A stretch of 64,000 nt of DNA from contig CAJNBT010000005.1 of the NCBI GenBank assembly GCA_905221085.1, positions 74,485 to 138,484 on the forward strand, read 5' to 3'. The position numbers and the translations under genes were made by a program. The notes under the pieces are model-generated. The model did not search any database and was not told the origin of the DNA. It was given only the letters and a program-made list of their open reading frames with translations. The stretch is from a bacterium (lineage in GTDB: Bacteria > Bacillota > Bacilli > Lactobacillales > Streptococcaceae). Shown piece by piece: positions 1 to 9,513 of this stretch (its first letter is position 1; every line of letters begins with the position of its first letter).

Positions 1-494
1 AGAAAAAGGTCAATCCAATACCCACTGACCTTCCTATAATCAGAGACACCCACTTGAACAGTCGAAAGAAACTACAACTTGGTATCAAATCCAGTTCAAA
101 TTAAGGCTATTATCAGCTCAACTACTGGAGCTTGAACAAAAGATACCAATAACCCTGATCAACATGTGTAACCCTCTAAACTACACGCTACCACACCACA
201 TGTTGGACAATCTCTGTGAATTGACATTTAGAATAAATTCACAAGAAGCCGTGACAAAATGCTACCATAATTAAATGATTCACTGTTAGTAGAGAACAGC
301 CATGCAGATGAACGGATAGATATCCAAGTCATCTGAACCCAACTAGTGACAAGTTAAAAGCAGGAGATTCTCTCCGTATCGTTCTAAATTACTACTGACT
401 TTCAAATCATCATACGTGACAATACCGCTTACCACCCGACTGACGATTTCGATCAGTCCATGCTTACTGTACCTTGTACAAGGAGTAACATTTT
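1..494. other. Non-coding or unassigned stretch upstream of argR
   Basis: No open frame of useful length is visible on either strand across about 490 bases, and I recognise no RNA family here. The composition (many ACC/CAC runs) differs from the neighbouring coding DNA. An AAGGAG ribosome binding site directly precedes the argR start at 495, so the end of the stretch is the argR leader. It could be a decayed gene or a regulatory region of a gene outside the window. Confidence 0.4.
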
Positions 495-965
495 ATGAAT
501 AAATCTGAACACCGACACCAACTCATACGAGCTCTTGTAACGAAAAATAAGATTCATACACAAGCTGAGTTACAATCTCTTCTTGCCGATAATGACATTC
601 AAGTTACACAAGCAACTCTTTCAAGAGATATTAAAAGTATGAATCTCTCAAAGGTGCGTGAGGAAGATAATTCCTACTACGTTCTCAATACTGGTTCCAT
701 CTCAAAATGGGAAAAACGTCTTGAAATCTACATGGAAGATGCTCTTGTCTTGATGCGCCCTGTTCAACACCAAGTCCTATTAAAAACACTCCCTGGTCTG
801 GCTCAATCCTTTGGTTCTATTATTGATGCTTTGAGTTTTCCTGACGCTATCGCTACGCTCTGCGGGGACGATGTCTGTCTGGTCATCTGTGAAGATGCAG
901 AGGCTGCACAAAATTGCTTTGAAGAGTTGAAAAAATTCACACCACCATTCTTTTTTGGTGAATAA
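495..965 (+). CDS. argR: ArgR/AhrC-family arginine-responsive transcriptional regulator
   Basis: The 156-residue protein has the ArgR layout: an N-terminal winged helix-turn-helix (about residues 1-70, including the TLSRDIK segment typical of the recognition helix) and a C-terminal oligomerisation and arginine-binding domain (about 80-150, with an IATLCGDD segment where the family has its acidic ligand loop). Family members form hexamers that bind ARG boxes to control arginine synthesis or catabolism. Streptococci carry several paralogues, and which one this is cannot be settled here. The start is supported by AAGGAG about 8 bases upstream. It stands alone on the plus strand and ends in a hairpin terminator. 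Confidence 0.85.
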   Translation: MNKSEHRHQLIRALVTKNKIHTQAELQSLLADNDIQVTQATLSRDIKSMNLSKVREEDNSYYVLNTGSISKWEKRLEIYMEDALVLMRPVQHQVLLKTLPGLAQSFGSIIDALSFPDAIATLCGDDVCLVICEDAEAAQNCFEELKKFTPPFFFGE

Positions 966-967
966 AA

Positions 968-1000
968 AACTCCGTGTCTAATTAGGCACGGAATCTTTTT
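968..1000. terminator. Bidirectional hairpin terminator between argR and the obg-side gene
   Basis: A stem formed by TCCGTG and CACGGA around CTAATTAG is followed by a T run on the plus strand and preceded by an A run. It can therefore end argR and the convergent minus-strand unit. Confidence 0.7.
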
Positions 1001-1007
1001 ATCTATT

Positions 1008-1166
1008 TTACTGAGATGGATTTTCCTTTTTAGTTCGTGCCAACCTCAAGGCACGATTTGGATTGAGACGATTAAATAGTTCTTCCAATTTCTTTTCATT
1101 CCAAAGGTCTGCGGCGGAAACGAAATTGCCATCCGCATCTCGGAAAGATATCGGTTTATCTCCCAT
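1008..1166 (-). CDS. Small conserved-looking protein downstream of obg, 52 aa
   Basis: A short frame starting MGDKPISFRDADGNF reads without interruption to a TAA. It is charged and hydrophilic, has no membrane segment, and ends in a basic stretch (LNPNRALRLARTKK). It begins 10 bases after the obg stop, and an AGGAGACTGGT ribosome binding site precedes its ATG, which indicates co-transcription with obg. I do not recognise a function. Placement after a ribosome-associated GTPase and the basic tail would fit an RNA- or ribosome-linked role, but that is a guess. Confidence 0.65.
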   Translation of the reverse strand: MGDKPISFRDADGNFVSAADLWNEKKLEELFNRLNPNRALRLARTKKENPSQ

Positions 1167-1175
1167 ACCAGTCTC

Positions 1176-2486
1176 CTAGTCTACAAATTCAAACTCAAAT
1201 TTACCAATGCGAACCAAGTCCCCATCCTTAGCACCACGCGCACGAAGGGCTTCATCAACCCCCATACCACGAAGCTGGCGAGCAAATTTCATGACTGATT
1301 CGTCACGATCAAAGTTGGTCATATTAAAGAGTTTCATTAGTTTTTCACCAGAAAGTACCCATGTCGCATCGTCATCACGGCTAATTTCAAAGGCTTTCTC
1401 TTCCTCGTCAAATCCGTAGTAAGCTTCTTCTTCCATATCTGACTCGTCATAGAGCAAGAATTCTGGTGTCTTGACTAACAATTCAGCTGTAGCATCCAAT
1501 AGCGTTGCCAGACCTTGCTTAGTCAAACCAGAAATTGGGAAGATTGCTGGTAACTCTTCAAATTCATCATAGTTTGTAGCTAATTTCTTCTTGAATTCTA
1601 CAAGATTTTCCTGACTCTCAGGCATATCCATCTTATTAGCTACAATAATCTGTGGACGCTCCATAAGACGAAGATTATATGACTCTAACTCCTTGTTAAT
1701 GGCCAGATAATCCTCATAAGGATCACGACCTTCGCTAGCTGACATATCAATGATGTGAAGGATGACACGTGTACGCTCAATATGACGGAGGAACTGGGTT
1801 CCCAAACCAACACCTTGACTAGCCCCTTCAATCAATCCTGGTAGATCAGCTACTGCAAAAGATTCACCCGATTGGGTACGAACCATTCCTAGATTTGGCA
1901 CAATAGTTGTAAAGTGGTAGGCGCCGATTTTTGGTTTAGCAGATGTAATAACACTTAAAAGAGTTGATTTCCCTACAGATGGGAATCCAACTAAACCAAC
2001 ATCTGCCAAGATTTTTAGTTCCAATTGTAACTCACGTTCCTGACCTGGTTCTCCATTTTCAGAGATTTCAGGTGCAGGATTTTTTGGTGTCGCAAAGCGG
2101 ATATTTCCACGTCCACCACGTCCACCGTGAGCAACGATAAATTCTTGCCCGTGTTCTATCAAATCTGTCAAAACCTTGCCAGTCTCTGCATCACGCACAG
2201 TCGTACCTTGTGGTACTCGAACTCTAAGGTCCTCAGCACCACGACCATGCATCCCTTTGGTCATTCCTTTTTCACCAGAATCAGCCTTAAAATGGCGATT
2301 ATAGCGGAAATCCATCAAAGTCCGTAGTCCTTCGTCTACAACGAAGACGACATTGCCTCCACGACCACCATCACCGCCCCAAGGACCGCCATTAGGGACA
2401 TATTTTTCACGGCGAAAGGCAACCATGCCATCGCCACCATTACCAGCCTTGACCTTGATCTTGGCTGTATCTAAAAACATACTCAT
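1176..2486 (-). CDS. obg: Obg/CgtA GTPase involved in ribosome assembly
   Basis: The 436-residue protein has all three Obg parts. The glycine-rich Obg fold covers about residues 1-160. The G domain carries GFPSVGKS (about 167-174), the switch motif DLPGLIEGA and the NKMD specificity motif. The C-terminal OCT domain follows an acidic linker ([17 protein letters not shown]). Obg binds the 50S subunit, is essential in most bacteria and links GTP or ppGpp levels to ribosome maturation. The start was kept at the first ATG of MSMFLDTAK; the second ATG two codons later is an alternative. A terminator-like hairpin lies upstream. Confidence 0.97.
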   Translation of the reverse strand: MSMFLDTAKIKVKAGNGGDGMVAFRREKYVPNGGPWGGDGGRGGNVVFVVDEGLRTLMDFRYNRHFKADSGEKGMTKGMHGRGAEDLRVRVPQGTTVRDAETGKVLTDLIEHGQEFIVAHGGRGGRGNIRFATPKNPAPEISENGEPGQERELQLELKILADVGLVGFPSVGKSTLLSVITSAKPKIGAYHFTTIVPNLGMVRTQSGESFAVADLPGLIEGASQGVGLGTQFLRHIERTRVILHIIDMSASEGRDPYEDYLAINKELESYNLRLMERPQIIVANKMDMPESQENLVEFKKKLATNYDEFEELPAIFPISGLTKQGLATLLDATAELLVKTPEFLLYDESDMEEEAYYGFDEEEKAFEISRDDDATWVLSGEKLMKLFNMTNFDRDESVMKFARQLRGMGVDEALRARGAKDGDLVRIGKFEFEFVD

Positions 2487-2501
2487 TTTTTCTTCTCACT
2501 T

Positions 2502-2529
2502 TAAAAAAGGGCTGGGAAATCCCAGTCAC
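2502..2529 (-). terminator. Hairpin terminator after the DUF4044-type gene
   Basis: On the minus strand ACTGGG-ATTT-CCCAG is followed by a T run. It lies between the small membrane protein gene and obg, so obg probably needs read-through or its own promoter. Confidence 0.55.
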
Positions 2530-2549
2530 AAAATTTTCTTAAATCTATT

Positions 2550-2684
2550 TTATAGATTACTGAGGGCACCAATTGCAGTTGCAAAAATTCCCAATAAACT
2601 TGCTACTAGCATGATAATCACGATAAACAAGGTTATTTTCTCAAACATAGTTTTTTTACGATTTCCATTATCTCCAAATGCCAT
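2550..2684 (-). CDS. Small single-span membrane protein, DUF4044-like, 44 aa
   Basis: The frame starts MAFGDNGNRKKTMFEK and has one hydrophobic span at about residues 19-42 after a basic N-terminus, as in the short DUF4044 proteins of streptococci often found upstream of obg. An AGGAGAG ribosome binding site lies just before the ATG. It is probably an inner-membrane micropeptide; its function is unknown. Assignment to DUF4044 is from memory of the family. Confidence 0.7.
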   Translation of the reverse strand: MAFGDNGNRKKTMFEKITLFIVIIMLVASLLGIFATAIGALSNL

Positions 2685-2742
2685 TTTTCTCTCCTTCGTT
2701 ACATTCTATTTTCTATTATCTTAGCATGAATTGAGCTAGTTT

Positions 2743-2934
2743 TCAATAGTCACTTGCTACTGGCGCAATAATCCATAAAATGATATAGGCTACAATTCCA
2801 GCTCCGTAACAGAAAGCAAGCACACCCCATATTACGCGAACGATAGTAGGATCCGTATCAAGATAATGGGCCACTCCTGCACAAACACCTGCAATCTTTT
2901 TATCATGACCACTTCTCATTAATTGTTTTTTCAT
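2743..2934 (-). CDS. PspC-family small membrane protein
   Basis: The 63-residue protein matches the PspC domain. A short N-terminal segment (MKKQLMRSGHDKKIAGVCAG) has the GVCAGVAHYLDTDPTIVRV signature, followed by one hydrophobic span (about 38-57). PspC proteins in Gram-positives are envelope-stress or membrane-associated sensors, and this one lacks the longer cytoplasmic tail of enterobacterial PspC. It lies 14 bases downstream of a glycolipid synthase gene, so it is probably co-transcribed with the membrane glycolipid pair. Confidence 0.8.
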   Translation of the reverse strand: MKKQLMRSGHDKKIAGVCAGVAHYLDTDPTIVRVIWGVLAFCYGAGIVAYIILWIIAPVASDY

Positions 2935-2948
2935 AGCTTGTCCTCTTT

Positions 2949-4274
2949 CTATTCTTCACGGTCTTTCCAATAATCTCTTATGCTGATTAACTGTGTTTTT
3001 GAAGCCTTCAGCATGCGTCTAGAGCCTTTTACAGGTACAGCAACCACCTGTTGTGGTAAATACAAAACTGTCTTAAAGATACGCTGGCTGACCGTATCAT
3101 CTTTTGCTAAATCTTTCTCGAAATTATTTGAAATAATGGCATCCAGATAAAACTCATGCACTCGTTTCCCAAAGTTTTCAGCTGAAATCTCGTACAACTT
3201 CTCTGATAAAGTATGCTCATTCATGTCTGGTGTTGCAATCAGGGCTTCCAAAATAGCACCAGCTAAATCATGTTCTCCATAGTACAAGGTTCCAAACATT
3301 TTATCAGTGATCAAATTATCCAGATAAGGATTTCCGTGAGCAATGACAGGTGTTCCACTGGCCAAGCTTTCCAAATATGTCAAACCCTGCGTTTCACTTG
3401 TCGATGCAGAGATGAAGAAATCTGCCGCCTTATAATAAAGAGCCGTCTCACTAGGAGCAATCATTCCTGTAAAGATGACGGAGTCTTGAATCTCTAGTTT
3501 CTGGGCTTGCTCTTTGAGGTCATCCAGATAAGGGCCATCCCCAGCAACAACCAGTTTGACCTTGTCTTCCTCTCTCAGAACTTCTGCAAAGGCTGCTAAT
3601 ACTGCTTGAATATTTTTCTCATAGGAAATTCTGGAAAGGCTAAGCAACATCTTTTCATTATCTTGAATCCCTAGTTTACTACGCAGTTCTTTTAAACTTT
3701 CTTGCTTGATTTCTGGACGCTCAAACTTAGCTAATTCAATTCCAGTTGGAATGACCCGCTTTTCAACCTTGACCTTATAGTCAGATAGCAAGTCACGAAC
3801 AATCTCACTAGGGCAAACAACCCCATCCACATCGTGCAGGAAACCTCTGACCAGATACTTGACCATACTCGGACGAATCAGAAAACCCTTGGCAATATAA
3901 TGGACATAGTCTTCATACTGGGTGTGATAGGTATGAATGACGGGAATTTCCAATTCACGCGCAATCCAAATCCCCAACAAGCCAAGAGAAAATTCTGTCT
4001 GAGTATGGATAACATCCAGTTGATACTGTTTAGCAATTTCAAGCGCCTTGCTGAAACCTCGATAGGCAAAACGACGGTCTTTAAAAGCAAAAAAAGGAAC
4101 ACTTGGAATGCGGATAATTTGCCAATCTTCATAGCGATTGACATCCTTATCCGTCGTCGTAAAGATAAAAACAACATGCCCCTGCTTTTCAAGTTCTGTT
4201 TTCAGAGTTCGAATACTGGTCGCAACACCAGAAACCTGAGGAAAATAGGTATCTGTAAATAAACCAATTCGCAT
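2949..4274 (-). CDS. GT4 glycosyltransferase, probable alpha-monoglucosyldiacylglycerol synthase
   Basis: The 441-residue GT-B enzyme has an N-terminal acceptor lobe starting MRIGLFTDTYFPQVSG, typical of diacylglycerol glucosyltransferases, and a C-terminal nucleotide-sugar lobe with the EX7E motif (SETQGLTYLE). It follows a CpoA homologue, as in pneumococcus, where the two enzymes make Glc-DAG and then Gal-Glc-DAG. The predicted role is transfer of glucose from UDP-glucose to diacylglycerol at the inner membrane face, supplying bilayer glycolipid and perhaps a teichoic acid anchor. Which of the two enzymes does which step follows published pneumococcal work as I recall it. Confidence 0.82.
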   Translation of the reverse strand: MRIGLFTDTYFPQVSGVATSIRTLKTELEKQGHVVFIFTTTDKDVNRYEDWQIIRIPSVPFFAFKDRRFAYRGFSKALEIAKQYQLDVIHTQTEFSLGLLGIWIARELEIPVIHTYHTQYEDYVHYIAKGFLIRPSMVKYLVRGFLHDVDGVVCPSEIVRDLLSDYKVKVEKRVIPTGIELAKFERPEIKQESLKELRSKLGIQDNEKMLLSLSRISYEKNIQAVLAAFAEVLREEDKVKLVVAGDGPYLDDLKEQAQKLEIQDSVIFTGMIAPSETALYYKAADFFISASTSETQGLTYLESLASGTPVIAHGNPYLDNLITDKMFGTLYYGEHDLAGAILEALIATPDMNEHTLSEKLYEISAENFGKRVHEFYLDAIISNNFEKDLAKDDTVSQRIFKTVLYLPQQVVAVPVKGSRRMLKASKTQLISIRDYWKDREE

Positions 4275-4289
4275 AGATTACCTCACTTT

Positions 4290-5333
4290 TTACTTTCTCC
4301 CTAAAGCGGCTTGTTTCTCATAAAAGTCCAACCAGATTTGCAACAGATGCTCTTCAGAATACTCTCTAGAAATATTCTTAGCTTTTTCTTTCAAATCTTT
4401 TAAGGCAGCAGGATTCGCTTGATATTCCAGAATAGCTTCTTTCATCTCTTCTCTATCTGCTGTCGCCCTATAATTTCCCTCTAAAATCACCGTATAGAGA
4501 TCCAAATCACGCAACATAATAGGAGCTTCACAACTGGCAGCTTCTAGGATAGTCATAGGAAAGAGCTCATTGTAACTAGGTAACAAGAAAAGATCCGCTA
4601 GGGCATACAATTCGCGCATACGCTCTGGCGATACAATACCTGGAAACATCAAATTTTTAGGGGGATTATCCATCATTTTCTTATAGCGTTCATAACCATC
4701 TGTCATACCACCAAAAGAGAAACCACCAGCCCAGATAAAGGTAATCTGAGGCAATTCCTCAGCCAAACGGATAAAATCATCAATTCCTTTGCGTTTCTGA
4801 ACTTGACCAGCACCTACTACGATAAACTGATTGTCACTAAGACCTAGCTCTGTTCGCAGTCTGACTATCTCTTCTTGTGATAGAGGATGCCATTTTTCCT
4901 TGTTGACAAAATTAGGAATATAGGTCACTTTTTCACGTGGAATACCAGCCGCCACCAAATCCTCAATAAACATAGGATTGACCACAACTAAGTGCTCCAT
5001 CCGGTTGTAAAAAGAAAATACATAACGTTTGACAATTCCCTTTAAGAAAAATGGAATTTTCAAACTCCCCTCAAGTGTATCAGGTAAAAAATGCACATAG
5101 CCAATTTTTCTCCCTGAGCGTTTCTTTTGGAAGGTTGATAAATAATAAGGGAAATCAATCGTATGAAAGTGAGTCACATCTGCCTCTATTGGAAGATTTT
5201 CTGTAACAATCAATTGGTCCTTGGCATCACGGTGAAGAAGACGAACTAATTCACGGTAAGCACCTGAAACTCCTTGTCCTGCTACTTTCTCACTTGAACT
5301 CAACATATTGATGCGTAATTTCTTTTTTTCCAT
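4290..5333 (-). CDS. cpoA: CpoA-like glycosyltransferase (galactosyl-glucosyl-diacylglycerol synthase)
   Basis: The GT4-family protein closely resembles pneumococcal CpoA (INMLSSSEKVAGQGVSGAYR at the N-terminus; NELFPMTILEAASCEAPI as the EX7E region). CpoA adds galactose to glucosyl-diacylglycerol, and mutants change beta-lactam tolerance and lipid balance. The ATG at 5333 (MEKKKLRI) was chosen over the longer frame because an extended -10 element (TGaTATAAT, 5341-5349) sits only 7 bases upstream. Anything longer would lie upstream of the promoter. No ribosome binding site is visible, so the mRNA may be leaderless. Confidence 0.85.
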   Translation of the reverse strand: MEKKKLRINMLSSSEKVAGQGVSGAYRELVRLLHRDAKDQLIVTENLPIEADVTHFHTIDFPYYLSTFQKKRSGRKIGYVHFLPDTLEGSLKIPFFLKGIVKRYVFSFYNRMEHLVVVNPMFIEDLVAAGIPREKVTYIPNFVNKEKWHPLSQEEIVRLRTELGLSDNQFIVVGAGQVQKRKGIDDFIRLAEELPQITFIWAGGFSFGGMTDGYERYKKMMDNPPKNLMFPGIVSPERMRELYALADLFLLPSYNELFPMTILEAASCEAPIMLRDLDLYTVILEGNYRATADREEMKEAILEYQANPAALKDLKEKAKNISREYSEEHLLQIWLDFYEKQAALGRK

Positions 5334-5340
5334 AACTACT

Positions 5341-5349
5341 ATTATATCA
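5341..5349 (-). promoter_or_regulatory. Extended -10 promoter element of cpoA
   Basis: Minus-strand TGaTATAAT ends 7 bases before the cpoA ATG. No good -35 hexamer is seen at 17 bases, as is common for extended -10 promoters. The predicted start point falls at or within one or two bases of the ATG. Confidence 0.6.
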
Positions 5350-5448
5350 TTTTCTTTGAATAAAATCAGCAAAAGAAAGGAGAGACTAGAGGAAAAGAGG
5401 AGTAAATTTCCTCGCTTTTCCAACGGTCTCTCACATACTTTTATATGT

Positions 5449-5778
5449 TTACTTAATGCCTAGGGCAATGCGGGCATAGCGACTCATTTTTTCAACGGTC
5501 CAGGCTGGATACCAGACTAATTTGACCTCAGTATCCGTTACTTCTGGCACCTCTGTCATGGCATCATAAATCTGGTCTGTCAAAAGGTCAGCTAGGGGAC
5601 AACCCATAGTTGTCAAAGTCATATCAATCTCTGTTTGCCCTGTGTCACCGTCAAAACGAATCTCATAAATTAAACCAAGATTTACAATATCGATTCCCAA
5701 CTCAGGGTCGATGACTTCTTCCAAGGCTGATAAAATTCGTGTTTTGATGTTTTCAATTTGCTCTTCTGTATAAGCCAT
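5449..5778 (-). CDS. MIP18/SufT-family protein (DUF59)
   Basis: The 109-residue protein carries the DUF59 signature: VIDPELGIDIVNLGLIYEI near the N-terminus and the conserved cysteine in TTMGCPLADLL. Related proteins (SufT, PaaD, MIP18) help mature iron-sulfur proteins. It sits 12 bases after rpoD and before the glycolipid genes. The start at MAYTEEQ is favoured because GAGGA lies about 8 bases upstream. The exact client proteins are unknown. Confidence 0.85.
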   Translation of the reverse strand: MAYTEEQIENIKTRILSALEEVIDPELGIDIVNLGLIYEIRFDGDTGQTEIDMTLTTMGCPLADLLTDQIYDAMTEVPEVTDTEVKLVWYPAWTVEKMSRYARIALGIK

Positions 5779-5792
5779 ATTCATCCTCACTT

Positions 5793-6902
5793 TTAGTCTT
5801 CAATAAAATCACGAAGCGGTTTGCTGCGACTTGGTTGACGTAGTTTTCTCAAAGCCTTGGCTTCAATCTGACGGATACGCTCGCGAGTCACGTTAAAGAC
5901 TTTACCCACATCTTCAAGGGTACGCATTTTCCCATCATCTAGTCCAAAACGTAGACGTAGAACATTTTCTTCACGATCTGTAAGAGTATCCAAGACCTCA
6001 TCCAACTGCTCACGCAAGACTATACGAGTTGTATAGTCCACTGGATTTTCAATCACTTCATCTTCAATAAAGTCTCCAAGGTGGCTATCATCTTCTTCAC
6101 CGATAGGAGTTTCAAGAGATACTGGTTCTTGGGCAATCTTCAAGATTTCACGTACCTTGTCAGGAGTCATATCCATACGTTCAGCGATTTGCTCTGGTGT
6201 TGGGTCTTGACCTAATTCTTGAAGGAGGTTACGCTGTTCACGAACCAATTTATTGATGGTTTCAACCATGTGAACTGGGATACGGATAGTACGAGCTTGA
6301 TCCGCAATAGCACGAGTGATAGCCTGACGAATCCACCAAGTTGCATAAGTTGAGAACTTGAACCCTTTAGAATAGTCAAACTTGTCAACCGCCTTCATCA
6401 AGCCCATATTTCCTTCTTGAATCAAGTCAAGAAACTGCATACCACGACCGACATAGCGTTTGGCTATAGAAACAACCAAACGAAGGTTGGCTTCAGCAAG
6501 ACGTTGTTTGGCTTCGATATCGCCAGCTTCAACTGCTAGTGCTAATTCTTTTTCCTCTTCATTGGTCAAAAGAGGAACGACACCAATCTCTTTCAAGTAC
6601 ATACGGACAGGGTCATTGACCTTAGCAGAAGTTGAACCAATCAAATCCTCATCGCTAAGTTCTGGTTCTTCTTCAGTGCTAAGAACACGTGCACTTGGGT
6701 TTCCTTCATTATCTGTTATCGAAATTCCTGCATCTTGAATCCGTTGCAAGAGATCTTCAATCCCATCAGCATCCAAGGTAAAAGGAATAACCAGACTAGC
6801 ATTGATTTCATCATCTGTTGCTGTCCCTTTTTGCTTATGATTACGGATAAATTCTGCTACTTGCACGTCAAATGTTGTTACTTCTTTTTGTTTTGTTGCC
6901 AT
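5793..6902 (-). CDS. rpoD: Primary sigma factor RpoD (SigA)
   Basis: The 369-residue protein has the housekeeping sigma-70 layout with a short region 1.1. Region 2 includes the -10 recognition and melting segment ([19 protein letters not shown]). Region 3 follows, then region 4 with the -35 recognition helix ([18 protein letters not shown]). It directs RNA polymerase to the TTGACA/TATAAT promoters seen across this window. It starts 2 bases after the dnaG stop, forming the usual primase-sigma operon. Confidence 0.98.
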   Translation of the reverse strand: MATKQKEVTTFDVQVAEFIRNHKQKGTATDDEINASLVIPFTLDADGIEDLLQRIQDAGISITDNEGNPSARVLSTEEEPELSDEDLIGSTSAKVNDPVRMYLKEIGVVPLLTNEEEKELALAVEAGDIEAKQRLAEANLRLVVSIAKRYVGRGMQFLDLIQEGNMGLMKAVDKFDYSKGFKFSTYATWWIRQAITRAIADQARTIRIPVHMVETINKLVREQRNLLQELGQDPTPEQIAERMDMTPDKVREILKIAQEPVSLETPIGEEDDSHLGDFIEDEVIENPVDYTTRIVLREQLDEVLDTLTDREENVLRLRFGLDDGKMRTLEDVGKVFNVTRERIRQIEAKALRKLRQPSRSKPLRDFIED

Positions 6903-6904
6903 TG

Positions 6905-8665
6905 TTACTCCATTCTTCTCTTTTGTGAAATTAAACGTTCCAATTCTTCTAAGGCTGTGTCGGTATCTCCTACATGGCTAGCTTCCTGCACCTTCTTTTT
7001 GATTCTCATATTGTCCTGATTCAAGAGAGCCTTGTTTCGAGTCATTTCTACTTCACTAAGTTCCTGCGGTGACATCTCAGCAGGCAAATCCTGAGCTAAG
7101 ACTTGGTACCAAGCTCTTTCAACTTCCTCTGTCTGTTCTGCTAAAACTTCTGGAGGAAGATTGCCATACTGACCAAGCAAGTCATATAAGATCTGAAATT
7201 CAGGTGTATCAAATGCAAAATCTTCTCGCAAACGGTAATCGTTCAAAACAAGAGGAGATTCCATCATTCGATAAAGTAGATGGGCTTCTGCCCTCATAAT
7301 AGCCGATAACTGCTTGGTAACAGGCATAGTGATTTGCGTCGGTCTGGAAATTCCTTCCATGCGATTCTGTCTTTGTGCCTGTCGACTCTCATTAACAATC
7401 TGCTCAATCTGGGCATAATCAAAGGACGCCAGACCGTCAGCTAAAATATGAATATAGCTGTTTTGAGCAGTGATGGACTTTTCTTGAACAATCAAGGGAG
7501 CTATTTTTTCAATAAACTCAATCTGAGCCTGCAGATTTTCACTATTTTCAGGCTTATACTGGTGAATGTAGAACTCAATCGGACTAATACGAGTTTTTGT
7601 TAATAGATAGGCCAAGTCTTCTGGGCCATTTTTTTGTAGATACTCATCTGGGTCCAAGTTATCAGGCATGCTAACGATTTGCACAGGCACATCATCAATT
7701 TCATCCAGTGCTTTCAATGTCGCAGCTTGCCCAGCCTTATCGCCATCGTAAACAAGAACCAACTTCTTGGTTAACCTTTTCAGATGCTCAACATGCTCAC
7801 GACTCAAGGCCGTCCCCATAGACGCCACAGCATTTTCGATTCCAGCCCGATAGGCTGCAATAACATCCATGAATCCTTCCATCAGGTAAATCTCACTTGC
7901 TTTGCCAGAAGATTTTTTTGCCCTATCCATATGATATAATTCGTAACTTTTGTTAAAAATTGCAGTCGATCTGCTATTTTTATACTTAGAAGTTTGTGAA
8001 TCCGTTTTCTGCCAGATACGACCTGAGAAGGCAATGACCTTTCCTTGGTCATTTGTCAGGGGAAACATAATGCGATTGTGAAAGGTGTCTACAAATTGAT
8101 TAGCATCTGAGAGGTAAAATAGCCCTGAATCTAGGAAATCCTCTTCACGATACTGACCAGACAAACGCTGGTAGAGATAGTTTCGTTCTGGGGGTGCTAA
8201 ACCGATCCGAAAATGCTTGAGCACTTCATCTGTCAAACCACGCTGATAAAGGTAGTTTCTGGCCTCCTCCCCCATGGTCGTTGTCATGAGAATAGCATGA
8301 TAAAATTTGGCAGCATCTTCGTGCATATCATAAAGAGCTTGATGAGGCGAGGCTGGTCTCTGCTCACTATAAAGCGGTTTTTCAACCTCAATTCCAACAC
8401 GCTGACCTAATATTTGGACAGACTCCATAAAGGGAACCCCTTGGTACTCCTCAATGAACTTAAAGACATCACCTGAGCGACCACAACCGAAACAGTGATA
8501 AAACTGCTTGTCCTCTACAACGTTGAAAGAAGGTGTTTTTTCACCATGAAAAGGACAGAGCCCTAGATAGTTCCGTCCTGCCTTTTGTAAAGAAATCACA
8601 TCTCCTATGACTTCCACAATGTTGGCATTGTTTTTGATTTCTTCAATGACTTGTTTGTCAACCAT
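6905..8665 (-). CDS. dnaG: DNA primase
   Basis: The protein has an N-terminal CHC2 zinc finger ([11 protein letters not shown] followed by CFGCG, about residues 37-65). The TOPRIM catalytic core includes [18 protein letters not shown] and [12 protein letters not shown], and a C-terminal DnaB-binding region follows. It makes RNA primers at the fork. The start at MVDKQVIEE is preferred over an upstream frame because GGAGGT lies 8 bases before it. The 586-residue length is normal. Confidence 0.97.
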   Translation of the reverse strand: MVDKQVIEEIKNNANIVEVIGDVISLQKAGRNYLGLCPFHGEKTPSFNVVEDKQFYHCFGCGRSGDVFKFIEEYQGVPFMESVQILGQRVGIEVEKPLYSEQRPASPHQALYDMHEDAAKFYHAILMTTTMGEEARNYLYQRGLTDEVLKHFRIGLAPPERNYLYQRLSGQYREEDFLDSGLFYLSDANQFVDTFHNRIMFPLTNDQGKVIAFSGRIWQKTDSQTSKYKNSRSTAIFNKSYELYHMDRAKKSSGKASEIYLMEGFMDVIAAYRAGIENAVASMGTALSREHVEHLKRLTKKLVLVYDGDKAGQAATLKALDEIDDVPVQIVSMPDNLDPDEYLQKNGPEDLAYLLTKTRISPIEFYIHQYKPENSENLQAQIEFIEKIAPLIVQEKSITAQNSYIHILADGLASFDYAQIEQIVNESRQAQRQNRMEGISRPTQITMPVTKQLSAIMRAEAHLLYRMMESPLVLNDYRLREDFAFDTPEFQILYDLLGQYGNLPPEVLAEQTEEVERAWYQVLAQDLPAEMSPQELSEVEMTRNKALLNQDNMRIKKKVQEASHVGDTDTALEELERLISQKRRME

Positions 8666-8702
8666 ACACAATACCTCCATGTTATCATAGTTTACTTTAT
8701 AT

Positions 8703-8731
8703 AGTATACTTTATTTCAGAAAAAAAGTAAA
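8703..8731 (-). promoter_or_regulatory. SigA promoter of the dnaG-rpoD operon
   Basis: On the minus strand, -35 TTTACT (8731-8726), a 17-base spacer and -10 TATACT (8708-8703) lie about 38 bases upstream of the dnaG start. Confidence 0.7.
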
Positions 8732-8754
8732 CCATTTCACTCATTTTCCCAACT

Positions 8755-9513
8755 TTATTCAAAGAGTTGATAATAATCAGAGATTTTCATTTTTGCTTTT
8801 TCTTCTTGGTTCAAATCTTGGATAATTCGTCCTTCTTTCATGACAATTAAGCGATTGCCATATTTGAGAGCATCTTCCATATGATGAGTAATCATAAGGG
8901 CTGTCAACTGATCTTTCTTGACAAATTCATCTGTCAATTCCATGAGGGCCACACTGGTCTTTGGATCAAGGGCTGCAGTATGCTCGTCTAACAAGAGTAA
9001 TTCAGGACGCTTCAAGGTTGCCATCAAGAGACTCAAAGCCTGTCTTTGTCCACCTGATAAGAACTCGATCGGTGTATTCAAATGTTTCTCAAGACCATTC
9101 CCTATTTTTTCAATGGTTGCCTGAAACTCATCCTTATAGCTAGTCAAGCGTCGTGGTAACAATCCGCGCTTCTCACCACGAAACTTGGCGATTAAAAGAT
9201 TTTCAGCGACCGTCATACGTGGAGCTGTCCCCATCTTTGGATCTTGGAAGACACGAGACAGATACTTGGCTCTCTTCTCTGGTGAAAACTTAGTAACATC
9301 TTCACCCAAGATACGAATAGTTCCACTGGTTAATGACAAGGTTCCTGCAATAGTGTTAAAGAGGGTTGATTTCCCAGCACCATTTCCACCTAAAATCGTG
9401 ATAAAATCCTGTTCAAAAATTTCTAAGGAAACATCATTTAAAATAATCTTTTCTTCATCAAAGCCATTTTTAACAACTTTGGTTGCATTTTTTAATTCTA
9501 CAATTGCTGTCAT
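8755..9513 (-). CDS. trpZ: ABC transporter ATP-binding protein, tryptophan-type system
   Basis: The 252-residue ATPase has Walker A GGNGAGKST, signature FLSGGQRQA, Walker B LLLLDEHTAAL (His in place of the common Pro/Thr after DE), and a switch histidine in MITHHMED. It energises import by the permease gene, which overlaps its start by 4 bases. The system belongs to the uncharacterised COG1101/COG4120/COG2984 family. The tryptophan assignment rests on the T-box upstream of the first gene. Confidence 0.85.
   Translation of the reverse strand: MTAIVELKNATKVVKNGFDEEKIILNDVSLEIFEQDFITILGGNGAGKSTLFNTIAGTLSLTSGTIRILGEDVTKFSPEKRAKYLSRVFQDPKMGTAPRMTVAENLLIAKFRGEKRGLLPRRLTSYKDEFQATIEKIGNGLEKHLNTPIEFLSGGQRQALSLLMATLKRPELLLLDEHTAALDPKTSVALMELTDEFVKKDQLTALMITHHMEDALKYGNRLIVMKEGRIIQDLNQEEKAKMKISDYYQLFE

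Noticed and set aside
1207-1419. Plus-strand frame inside obg
   Set aside because: It is a shadow of the obg coding strand with low-complexity Ser/Arg content and no ribosome binding site. Many similar antisense frames in the window were dropped for the same reason.
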